Positions 9,335 through 16,393 of a DNA stretch of 63,782 bases are shown here, one piece after another. Source of the DNA: Eubacterium sp. Its GTDB lineage: Bacteria; Bacillota; Clostridia; Lachnospirales; Lachnospiraceae. The translations under genes and the position numbers were made by a program. The notes below the pieces were generated by a model, which was given only the letters and a program-made list of their open reading frames with translations, did no database searches and was not told the DNA's origin. Where the stretch lies: contig JAFUPY010000048.1 of NCBI GenBank assembly GCA_017472565.1, forward strand, positions 1 through 63,782, in the 5' to 3' direction. Every line of letters begins with the position of its first letter. Position 1 is the stretch's first letter.

Positions 9335-9771
9335 TGTTGAATGTCGGCGCGATTAAAGAAGGTTTTGTTTTAGATCATATCAAAGCAGGGGAAAGTCTTC
9401 AGATTTATCACGATCTGAAGCTAGACCAGTTGGACTGTGTTGTTGCAATCATCCGTAACGCACGCAGCAACAAAATGGGAAAAAAAGACTTGCTGAAAGT
9501 TGAATGTGACATCGATGCTCTGGATCTTGATATCTTGGGATTCATCGATCACAACATCACTGTAAATATCATCAAAGATGAAAACATCGTAGAAAAAAGA
9601 AAGCTTCATCTTCCAAAGAAGATCAGCAACGTAATCAAGTGTAAAAACCCACGCTGCATCACTTCCATTGAGCAGGAACTGGAACAGGTATTCTATCTGA
9701 CAGACGAAAAAAATGAAGTGTACAGATGTAAATATTGTGAAGAGAAGTATTTGAAATTTAAGAAAAAATAG
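9334..9771 (+). CDS. pyrI: Aspartate carbamoyltransferase, regulatory chain
   Basis: 145 residues. The N-terminal nucleotide-binding domain (VGAIKEGFVLDHIKAGESL, about 3-21) is followed by a C-terminal zinc domain with CKNPRC and CKYC, which contacts the PyrB trimers. The four cysteines needed for zinc are intact. CTP/ATP allostery is expected from the family. A perfect terminator follows. Confidence 0.96.
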   Translation: MLNVGAIKEGFVLDHIKAGESLQIYHDLKLDQLDCVVAIIRNARSNKMGKKDLLKVECDIDALDLDILGFIDHNITVNIIKDENIVEKRKLHLPKKISNVIKCKNPRCITSIEQELEQVFYLTDEKNEVYRCKYCEEKYLKFKKK

Positions 9772-9779
9772 GCAAAATT

Positions 9780-9813
9780 ATGAGGTGCACGAAAACCGTG
9801 CACCTCATTTTTA
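9780..9813. terminator. Bidirectional terminator between pyrI and the anti-sigma gene
   Basis: ATGAGGTGCACG-aaaac-CGTGCACCTCAT is a perfect 12-bp stem followed by TTTTTA on the plus strand. The minus strand reads through the same stem into AATTTT, so it can end both convergent transcripts. Confidence 0.88.
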
Positions 9814-9838
9814 TGTTTTACCGTTTTATCTAAGCTAG

Positions 9839-11083
9839 TTATCTGGCTACTGTTGTGTAAATGGTATAGACTTCCTCCTGATCCATCAGAGTCAGCAGCT
9901 GCTCCTTGTCTGCAACGGTCATATAGCCGTAGATTTTCAAACCATGCTCCTGCACATAAGCAATCTTGGCCTGATAGTTCTGATCCACACCCAGCATCTC
10001 ACTGAATGCCTGCTGGTCATCCATATACTGAAGCATGCTTGTAAAATGCTCGATGGCATTGGCTTCCTCATCCATGTCAAGTTTGTCCTCAAAATACTTA
10101 TCTGCTAACAATAAACTTGGATACATTTCCTCATCCCAATCCAATACGCTTCCCGCACTCTGGCGATAGAAAAAACCCATGTTATCACAGTCATATACGC
10201 TGTCACTGACCAATGGTGCACACCAAACACCCATCAGAGAGTCACCACAGCTATCAATATATGCAACAAATTCTTCGTAATCCATAATGGCATCCAGACT
10301 GACAAAGGCATTGTAATATATATCTTCATCCAATTCTTCCAACAAGGTTCTGGCATACTCCGGCGAACCAGAGGCAGCATAGATTTCGTTGCTGTCCGGA
10401 GGAATCTGCTGGGACAGCGGACCTGCATCAAACGACAGGTCAATCCCTACCCAGGCAAAGGCATTTCCCGTTGGCGGAGACATGACGTTGTGGTTGTAAA
10501 AAACAAGTTCCCCCTTATCTATCTTGCCAGCTGCATCTACAAAATTGCTATTCACACTATAATTCTGGAAAACAACAACATCATATTCTCCAAACCCATT
10601 GCTTTCCACCATGGTATTCATGCGGCGCTGATGCGGCACATATAACTCGGTATAGACAGCCATGTCCAAATCAAACTGCATGGTATCTCCCGCCGCAATT
10701 TTATCCGGCTGGTAATACATGGCATCTACGATATGCGGCAGGGCAAACTGGGCAAACAGCACAAACGCAACCACAATGGCAACTACCGTTACACCCAGCT
10801 TAATAAACGCACGGCGGATCGACCGATGAATCATGCGGGCAAACTTCAAGTCAGTGGTATCTACAGAAGCACCATCCCGCATGCGGTGGATCCGAGACTT
10901 TGCCTGTCTGTCATTATGATTTATTTGTGCTCCATGCAGTAACTCATCAAGTTCAGGAATCTCTTCCTCAAACAAATATTCACTGATTGCCTCATGACGC
11001 TCAATATCCTGCGCAACCTGCTGTAACTTTTCCTCTTCTAATTTTCCCTGTTTATATAACGCTAACAATTCTCTATATGTCAT
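9839..11083 (-). CDS. Membrane anti-sigma factor (Sigma_reg_N/Sigma_reg_C-like)
   Basis: 414 residues. The cytoplasmic N-terminal part (about 1-90) begins MTYRELLALYKQGKLEEEKLQQVAQDIE. One transmembrane helix is at about 92-115 (GVTVVAIVVAFVLFAQFALP), and a large extracytoplasmic domain of about 300 residues follows. The layout resembles Sigma_reg_N/Sigma_reg_C regulators such as those paired with Bacillus SigM. It overlaps the sigma-factor gene by 11 bp. Its likely role is to hold the sigma factor at the membrane until an outside signal acts on the ectodomain. The family assignment is by overall layout and context. Confidence 0.8.
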   Translation of the reverse strand: MTYRELLALYKQGKLEEEKLQQVAQDIERHEAISEYLFEEEIPELDELLHGAQINHNDRQAKSRIHRMRDGASVDTTDLKFARMIHRSIRRAFIKLGVTVVAIVVAFVLFAQFALPHIVDAMYYQPDKIAAGDTMQFDLDMAVYTELYVPHQRRMNTMVESNGFGEYDVVVFQNYSVNSNFVDAAGKIDKGELVFYNHNVMSPPTGNAFAWVGIDLSFDAGPLSQQIPPDSNEIYAASGSPEYARTLLEELDEDIYYNAFVSLDAIMDYEEFVAYIDSCGDSLMGVWCAPLVSDSVYDCDNMGFFYRQSAGSVLDWDEEMYPSLLLADKYFEDKLDMDEEANAIEHFTSMLQYMDDQQAFSEMLGVDQNYQAKIAYVQEHGLKIYGYMTVADKEQLLTLMDQEEVYTIYTTVAR

Positions 11084-11573
11084 TGCCCTTCTCCTCCATC
11101 AATCGCTTAAGATCCTTTTTCGCTCTATGCCCTAATACCCGGACATTTTCCGGTGACAACTGCATCATAGATGCAATTTCCTTTTGTGAAAATCCACCGA
11201 AATATTGCAAGACCAGAACCTCTCGCCTGGTTTCTGACAACTGTTCCAACGCCCGATGTAACCGCATCCGCTGTTCGTCCTGCAGCATCTGTTCCAGCAC
11301 CTCATCCTTTAACTCAGACGGTACTTCGTGCCATTCCTCCAGCGGCGTCTGATGCTTCCGTCTCGCCGCATAGTTGTAATAAAGATTTCTTGCAACCATA
11401 TACAGCCAGGCGCGAACATTCACGTGGTCATCCGGCAGCGATAAAATCGCCTTTAAAAACGTCTCCTGGAGCAAATCTTCTGCAACCACAGGATCATGAC
11501 AGAGAGCGCGCAGGTAAATATACAGGTCATTATGATATTGTTCAAAAAACATCTGTAACAGCTTGCTGTTCAC
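11073..11573 (-). CDS. RNA polymerase sigma factor, ECF type
   Basis: 166 residues. Region 2 (FEQYHNDLYIYLRALCHDPVVAEDLLQETFLKA, about 9-41) binds the -10 element. Region 4 (LSETRREVLVLQYFGGFSQKEIASMMQLSPENVRV, about 112-146) carries the helix-turn-helix. The start is GTG at 11573, preceded by GGAGG. The 3' end overlaps the anti-sigma gene, the normal layout of an autoregulated ECF pair. No target promoter was identified in this window. Confidence 0.93.
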   Translation of the reverse strand: MNSKLLQMFFEQYHNDLYIYLRALCHDPVVAEDLLQETFLKAILSLPDDHVNVRAWLYMVARNLYYNYAARRKHQTPLEEWHEVPSELKDEVLEQMLQDEQRMRLHRALEQLSETRREVLVLQYFGGFSQKEIASMMQLSPENVRVLGHRAKKDLKRLMEEKGNDI

Positions 11574-11636
11574 TGCATCTCCCTCCTCATTGGTGTTTCT
11601 ATCAGTATAACAATTTAGCAGGGTGAAATGTTACAC

Positions 11637-11663
11637 AAAAAAAGAAAAGCAGGCATACGCCTA
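11637..11663 (-). terminator. Terminator overlapping the metallophosphoesterase stop codon
   Basis: On the minus strand AGTAGGC-GTAT-GCCTGCT (one wobble pair) runs into TTTTCTTTTTTTG. The first stem bases include the TAG stop codon. Confidence 0.75.
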
Positions 11664-12371
11664 CTCGTCCTTTACCGGCCGATCCAACGCGATATAATTC
11701 TCATACACAAACCTCACCTTATCCACTCGCTTCTGGATGTGATAATGCCCACAATACCAATTCCGATAATCCAATCGATCCTCGATCCTATCCAACCACT
11801 GCTCTGTAGACTTATCCACCGTCTCCTGCTCTATGAACGGCAAAAAAGCTTCCCTTGGCTCATACTTCAACGGTGTGGTATGACTCAAAACCATATCCAC
11901 CTGCCAGCCAATCTCATCCAGTTTCGCCTCTACCCGCTGCTTAATCTCCTCTGATGGCTGCTCATTCTGAAACCAGGGAAATCCCATCTGAAAACGATAC
12001 TCCTTGTCCACACTGTAGGCGCCACCGATAACAATCGCTTTGCGTCCGGCAAACGCATATACTTCCCCATCTTTGGCAAACAAAAGATTCGGATACTGTG
12101 GCTGCACATAAACCATGCCGCCAAACCGCTCCTGCTCCTCATATCCGACCACACACTCCGGTCGCTGTTCATGGTTGCCATGAATGCAAAATAAGGTAAT
12201 CGGCATTCGCTGCAATCGCGTCTTTACTTTTTCGTCTAACGCATCCAGACAATAATTAATGCCAGCGTCGCCCAAAATAATCAGCACATCCTCCTTCTTC
12301 GTTTTCATCCTCCAACAAAAATGTCGAATCCGCTCAAATCTTCCATGTGTGTCACCTGTAATGTAAATCAT
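11661..12371 (-). CDS. Calcineurin-like metallophosphoesterase
   Basis: 236 residues. The metal-ligand motifs appear in order: GDTHGRF (about 6-12), LGDAGINY, IHGNHEQ and, near the C-terminus, GHYH. This is a two-metal phosphoesterase fold and no signal peptide is present, so it is cytoplasmic. The substrate (protein, nucleotide or other phosphoester) cannot be inferred. It is monocistronic with its own terminator. Confidence 0.88.
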   Translation of the reverse strand: MIYITGDTHGRFERIRHFCWRMKTKKEDVLIILGDAGINYCLDALDEKVKTRLQRMPITLFCIHGNHEQRPECVVGYEEQERFGGMVYVQPQYPNLLFAKDGEVYAFAGRKAIVIGGAYSVDKEYRFQMGFPWFQNEQPSEEIKQRVEAKLDEIGWQVDMVLSHTTPLKYEPREAFLPFIEQETVDKSTEQWLDRIEDRLDYRNWYCGHYHIQKRVDKVRFVYENYIALDRPVKDE

Positions 12372-12476
12372 AACGTCAACTCCTAAACTGTAACTTCAAT
12401 ATCTTTCTCTTTTGTGTCGTTTAAAAGTTGTCTTTCGTATTTTTGTTTTAGTTTCGTTTTTACGTATTGTAACATC

Positions 12477-12506
12477 AAAAAAAGTGCATGTCAACATAAC
12501 ATGCAC
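12477..12506 (-). terminator. Terminator of the XRE regulator gene
   Basis: GTGCATGT-tatgttg-ACATGCAC followed by TTTTTTT on the minus strand: a perfect 8-bp stem just after the stop codon. Confidence 0.88.
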
Positions 12507-12515
12507 CTGTTTCTC

Positions 12516-12854
12516 TTATTTATCGGTCAACGCCTCCATGTAGCCTCGTAAGCGATCACGCTGGGCCTGGTTCATACTGCGATATGCTTCCAGGAAGATA
12601 TAATCCTCAGATTTCTTATCCACAATCACGTAATCCAACTGGGTATACCGTCCCTTTTCCACACCAGAAAGCAGCTCATAAGGACTAATTTCCAACACAT
12701 CACAGATCAGCATGATCTTGTCTGATGCCGGATTGGTATTCTTGCGCTTCCAATCACTGATGGTACTCTGAGAAATGCCTGTTCGCAGGGAAAACTCCTT
12801 CTGGGACATCCCCTTTTCTTTTAATAGTTTAAAGATACGTTCACTGATAATCAT
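12516..12854 (-). CDS. XRE-family helix-turn-helix regulator
   Basis: 112 residues from the chosen ATG at 12854 (MIISERIFKLLKEKG). An ATG 15 bp upstream is rejected because the ribosome binding site GAGGAG falls between the two. The HTH_3 domain (about 3-60) contains MSQKEFSLRTGISQSTISDWKR. The short C-terminal segment (YIFLEAYRSMNQAQRDRLRGYME) resembles those of small stand-alone clostridial regulators. No operator or target could be assigned. Confidence 0.88.
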   Translation of the reverse strand: MIISERIFKLLKEKGMSQKEFSLRTGISQSTISDWKRKNTNPASDKIMLICDVLEISPYELLSGVEKGRYTQLDYVIVDKKSEDYIFLEAYRSMNQAQRDRLRGYMEALTDK

Positions 12855-13022
12855 AGAAATGCTCCTCACGGATAAAGATTTGGTTCTACTGTTTCACCAT
12901 TTACTATATTCTATCACACATTCGCAAAAACGAAAACTCCATGATTACATCTATATACCTTTTTTCTACCACAAACAGCATGGAAGCAAGGGAACTCCCC
13001 AGAATGCAATTTAATCATATGC

Positions 13023-14189
13023 TTACAAACACATCTTGTAAATATTTTCTACATCCTGCGGATAGAGTGTCTGGAATCCGGCAATTTTCTTCCCTTTACA
13101 TGCTTTTTGCGCCATGGCAGGAAATTCTTTTTCTTCAATTCCTATCTTGGTGAAGGTATCATCCAGTCCTAACAATTCGAACAGGAACACACGGAGCAAA
13201 CGAATACTTTCTTTTGCAATTTCCATGGCAGGAAGTGCCGGGTCAACACCAAACACATTTACACCGAACTGCACATATTTTGACAGTGTTTCCTCATTCA
13301 GACAATATTCCAGCCATCTTGGCATAAGAATTGCAAGCCCCAGACCATGTGTAATATCATAAACCGCTGACAACTGATGCTCCATGGCATGACAGCTCCA
13401 TACTTTGCGTTTTCCGCCCATGACAAATCCATTGATCGCCCAGGAGGATGCCCACATCAGGTTTGCTCTGGCTTCATAATTATCTGGTTCATTTAACGCA
13501 ATCGGTCCATACTTGATTACAGTCTTCATCAAGCCTTCCATGACACAGTCCAGCATAAACAGATCGTCTTCTCTGGTAAAATAGGTCTCCATGATATGGC
13601 TGAAAATATCTGCCGCACCGCAAGCGGTCTGATATTTGCCTACACTGTAGGTAAGTGTCGGGTCTAAAAAAGATACTTTCGGCTGTAACAATGGAGACCC
13701 TTTTCCAATCTTGTCCCTGGTTTCCATATTGCTGATGACACCGATATTGTCCATCTCTGAACCCGTTGCCGCCATAGTCAATACCGTCACGATTGGCAGT
13801 GCCTTTTCGATTGGCGCACCATTTACAAAGAAGTCCCATGGATCATGCTCTACAAGGGCGCCTGCTGCCATAAATTTGGTGGCATCGATGGTAGAACCGC
13901 CGCCAACTGCCAACAGCACATCAATCTGATATTTCTTGCAAAGCTGCACGCCCGCCCTTACTGTCTCGATACGAGGATTTGGCTCAATACCGGAAAGTTC
14001 ATATACTTCAAGCCCTGCTGCTGCCAACTGCTCCATAATCCTGTCGTACAGACCAATTTTCTTGACGGAGCCACCTCCATAAGTCAACAATACCCGTTTT
14101 CCATATTTATAAAGTTCTTCGCTAAGATGACCTAACTGATTTTCTCCAAAATATACTTTTGTTGGAATGTCATAAATAAAACTGTTCAT
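13023..14189 (-). CDS. Iron-containing alcohol dehydrogenase (BDH/YqhD-like)
   Basis: 388 residues from the ATG at 14189 (MNSFIYDIPTKVYFGENQL), preceded by GGAAAGGA. An upstream in-frame ATG at 14219 is rejected because it lies inside the IS right end. The NAD(P) motif GGGSTIDATKF is at about 87-97. Iron ligands lie in the HAMEHQLSAVYDITHGLGLAIL segment, which includes two metal-binding histidines. The family reduces aldehydes to alcohols, for example butanal to butanol. The IS ends about 15 bp before the start codon, so native upstream transcription has been replaced or interrupted. Confidence 0.92.
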   Translation of the reverse strand: MNSFIYDIPTKVYFGENQLGHLSEELYKYGKRVLLTYGGGSVKKIGLYDRIMEQLAAAGLEVYELSGIEPNPRIETVRAGVQLCKKYQIDVLLAVGGGSTIDATKFMAAGALVEHDPWDFFVNGAPIEKALPIVTVLTMAATGSEMDNIGVISNMETRDKIGKGSPLLQPKVSFLDPTLTYSVGKYQTACGAADIFSHIMETYFTREDDLFMLDCVMEGLMKTVIKYGPIALNEPDNYEARANLMWASSWAINGFVMGGKRKVWSCHAMEHQLSAVYDITHGLGLAILMPRWLEYCLNEETLSKYVQFGVNVFGVDPALPAMEIAKESIRLLRVFLFELLGLDDTFTKIGIEEKEFPAMAQKACKGKKIAGFQTLYPQDVENIYKMCL

Positions 14190-14204
14190 AACCGAGTCCT
14201 TTCC

Positions 14205-14343
14205 GTGACATGCTCCCACTACTTAATTTCATTTGAAGTAGGGGCTTCCTGCTCAATGGCTCTACTGAGCCAAGTATCAACAGGCTATCTCCGCGTGTCC
14301 CGCGGTTCGTTTTGCCCAGATATGGGCATAGTTCTAAATGCGG
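14205..14343 (-). ncRNA. Candidate omega RNA / IS right-end RNA
   Basis: The 139 nt downstream of tnpB are non-coding and highly structured: TGCCCA-tatc-TGGGCA, a CCGCGGGACACGCGG-type stem, GGCTC-agta-GAGCC and the terminal CTACTT/AAGTAG hairpin. In IS605-type elements this position yields the reRNA/omegaRNA that guides TnpB. If functional, the guide would read into sequence just upstream of the alcohol dehydrogenase. Inferred from position and structure. Confidence 0.55.
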
Positions 14344-15459
14344 TTACGCACATAATAATCTTTTTGCTTCTTCTCTTAGATTGATGGCCGCATTGACATC
14401 GCGATCCATCACATTTCCACAACTGCAGATATACGTTCGTTCGGATAATGGCATACTACCTTTTATCTTTCCACATACGCTGCAGGTTTTGGTTGAAGGG
14501 AAGAACCGGTTTATCTGCACATATGCTTTGCCCCGTTCTTCTAACTTGTACTCCAACATGGTTCGAAACATTCCATATCCATTATCCATCACACCTTTGC
14601 CGAGATGAAGCGATTGGCTCAGCCCTTTCATGTTCAGATTTTCTACTGCTACTGCATCATATTCCTCTGCAATCCTATGACTCAGTTTGTGATGAAAATC
14701 TTTTCTCTGGTTTTTCACTTTTTCATGACAAAGGGCTACTTTCTTCTTCTGTTTGTTATAATTTGCACTTCCCTTTTGACATCGAGACAACCTGCGTTGC
14801 TCTTTTGCCAGTTTTTCCTGTGCCTGCTTATAGTAACCAGGATATTCGCAGCACTCACCATTGGATAATACCGCCATACCATGCATAGCAAAGTCTATGC
14901 CAAGCACTTTTAATTCTTCTGTTGTTTTCTTAGCTGCTTGGTTCTCACATACTGATACATCAAACAGAAGACTGGCGTAATATTTTCCAGTTGGTTCTTT
15001 GCTGATCGTCACTGACTTCAATCTATAGTTCTCCGGAATATTTCGATGGAGAATTATTTTTACATCCTTTAGCTTTGGCAAACGAAGGTTTCTTTCCATA
15101 ATTCGAATGTTTCCATTCACACAGTTAGTTGTGTAGCTTCGTCTGCTTGTATGTTTGGACTTGAATTTTGGAAATCCAATCTTAGGATTCTGGAAAAATG
15201 CCTTGTATGCTTTTTCTAAGTGAAGCTGCACATTTGCCAGTGCCAGGGAATCTACTTCTTTTAGAAATGGAAATTCCTTTTTATACATGGCCGGCGTTGT
15301 TCGCTTCATTTTTCCATGTTCCTGATATTCATGAATCTTGTCTTCCAGCATTTTGTTATAAATGAATCTGCAACATCCAAAGGTTTTTTCTAACAGTTCC
15401 TGTTGAGCAGCATTTGGATAGATGCGAAACTTATATGCTCTATTCACGTTTCGGCTCAC
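14344..15459 (-). CDS. tnpB: RNA-guided endonuclease TnpB (IS605 OrfB)
   Basis: 371 residues, close to the usual length. The N-terminal HTH_OrfB_IS605 region (AYKFRIYPNAAQQELLEKTFGCCRFIYN) precedes the RuvC-like core. Catalytic residues are all present: Asp189 (VLGIDF), Glu273 (AVENLNM) and Asp354 (MDRDVNAA). The zinc finger CSVC...CSC (326-347) is intact. TnpB is dispensable for transposition but is an omegaRNA-guided nuclease in characterised members. Its start overlaps the end of the tnpA remnant by 20 bp. Confidence 0.93.
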   Translation of the reverse strand: MSRNVNRAYKFRIYPNAAQQELLEKTFGCCRFIYNKMLEDKIHEYQEHGKMKRTTPAMYKKEFPFLKEVDSLALANVQLHLEKAYKAFFQNPKIGFPKFKSKHTSRRSYTTNCVNGNIRIMERNLRLPKLKDVKIILHRNIPENYRLKSVTISKEPTGKYYASLLFDVSVCENQAAKKTTEELKVLGIDFAMHGMAVLSNGECCEYPGYYKQAQEKLAKEQRRLSRCQKGSANYNKQKKKVALCHEKVKNQRKDFHHKLSHRIAEEYDAVAVENLNMKGLSQSLHLGKGVMDNGYGMFRTMLEYKLEERGKAYVQINRFFPSTKTCSVCGKIKGSMPLSERTYICSCGNVMDRDVNAAINLREEAKRLLCA

Positions 15460-15752
15460 CCTGACTTTCTATATAGGTACAAATCACTTCAATCGGTGCG
15501 CCGCCAGCCGACATCAGGCAAAAACTCTGACTCCAGAAGGCTTCCTTCCACAGTTTTTCACGAATGAAAGGATATTCCTTTTTAATAAGACGACTGCTGG
15601 CGCTTTTATACGCATTGATAAATTTAGAAAGTTCGCTCTTGGGTTGTGCACGAAGTATCATCGTCGATTACATTTCTTCTATACTTTACTACCATAATCA
15701 AGTGGTAATAAAGCAAAAATACTGAATAGGCATTATTATCTAGATTGTACAT
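15440..15752 (-). pseudogene. tnpA: IS200-type transposase TnpA, internally deleted
   Basis: Reading from ATG 15752 (after GGAGG), the frame gives an N-terminus typical of Y1 transposases (MYNLDNNAYSVFLLYYHLIM then VVKYRRNV). It then frameshifts near 15660. From there another frame gives the C-terminal half (LRAQPKSELSKFINAYKSAS to GGAPIEVICTYIESQGE), with the catalytic Tyr in CTYIESQG. The middle segment carrying the HUH (HxH) metal motif is missing. The remnant encodes about 104 codons against about 130-150 in intact homologues, so it cannot be an active transposase. Confidence 0.85.
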
Positions 15753-15786
15753 ATAATCAACCTCCAGCTTCCTTTCGACTGATTAT

Positions 15787-15815
15787 ATTATACCACGCTT
15801 CCCGTTATCGAACAA
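15787..15815 (-). promoter_or_regulatory. Promoter inside the IS left end
   Basis: TTGTTC (15810-15815), 17 bp, TATAAT (15787-15792) on the minus strand. It would drive tnpA/tnpB and could read on into the alcohol dehydrogenase, since no T-tract terminator lies between them. Confidence 0.65.
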
Positions 15816-15889
15816 GTGTTCTTTTTTTATTTTTCAGGGTAATTCATCCCGCCACCTATAGAGGCTGGGGGAATTCTTGCTTGGCTATG

Positions 15890-16393
15890 TTAAAATTTTC
15901 GCAACTCCACACTGCCGTCATCATCGGTATTTGTGATGCTTTTTATCTCTACATAATACCCTGCGTTGGCATTGATTTCCACATAGACTCTATCCCCTGC
16001 TTTATGTCCCATCAGTGCTTTTCCGATTGGGGAATCGATGCTGATTAAGCCTTTCAGGGAATTGCCTCGAACGGTTGTTACGATAGTATAGGTTTCGGTT
16101 TCGTCATCGTCTTCAAAATAAACTTCTACCGTATTGTTCAAGCCTACTTCGTCGTCTTTGGATTCGTCAGAAACGATTTTGGCTGTCTTGATCATTTTTT
16201 CCAGATAACGAATGCGGCTTTCGTTCTGGTTCTTGAATTTCTTTGCCGCATGGTATTCGAAGTTTTCGCTTAAGTCCCCGTGAGCTCTGGCTTCTTTCAC
16301 ATCTTCCAATGCCTGCTTGCGGACTACCAGCTTGCGGTACTCGATTTCCTCTTCCATGCGCTGTATATCTTTTTCAGTTACTTCATCAAACAT
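15890..16393 (-). CDS. greA: Transcription elongation factor GreA-like
   Basis: 167 residues. The N-terminal coiled coil (about 1-80) includes LEDVKEARAHGDLSENFEYHAAK, the acidic tip (D/E) that reaches the RNA polymerase active site to restart backtracked complexes. The C-terminal FKBP-like domain includes ISIDSPIGKALMGHKAGDRV. Its ATG overlaps the stop of the upstream mtmB-like gene by one base (TAATG), so the two are translationally coupled, an unexpected pairing. An IS begins just after its stop. Confidence 0.92.
   Translation of the reverse strand: MFDEVTEKDIQRMEEEIEYRKLVVRKQALEDVKEARAHGDLSENFEYHAAKKFKNQNESRIRYLEKMIKTAKIVSDESKDDEVGLNNTVEVYFEDDDETETYTIVTTVRGNSLKGLISIDSPIGKALMGHKAGDRVYVEINANAGYYVEIKSITNTDDDGSVELRKF

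Larger units (their letters stand above)
14205..15886 (-). mobile_element. IS200/IS605-family element (tnpA defective, tnpB intact)
   Basis: The element carries a damaged Y1 transposase remnant and a complete tnpB in the same orientation. The right end has a subterminal stem (CCC-CTACTT...AAGTAG-TGGG, 14211-14242) and ends near GTCAC. The left end has an imperfect stem around CCTATAGAGG (about 15849-15871). These subterminal hairpins without terminal inverted repeats are typical of the family. It sits directly after the greA stop codon and just before the alcohol dehydrogenase RBS. Boundaries are estimates (within about 10 bp on the left). Confidence 0.85.

Noticed and set aside
14190-14219. 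Upstream ATG of the alcohol dehydrogenase at 14219
   Set aside because: This start lies in the IS right-end stem; the ATG at 14189 has a proper RBS and matches the usual family N-terminus.
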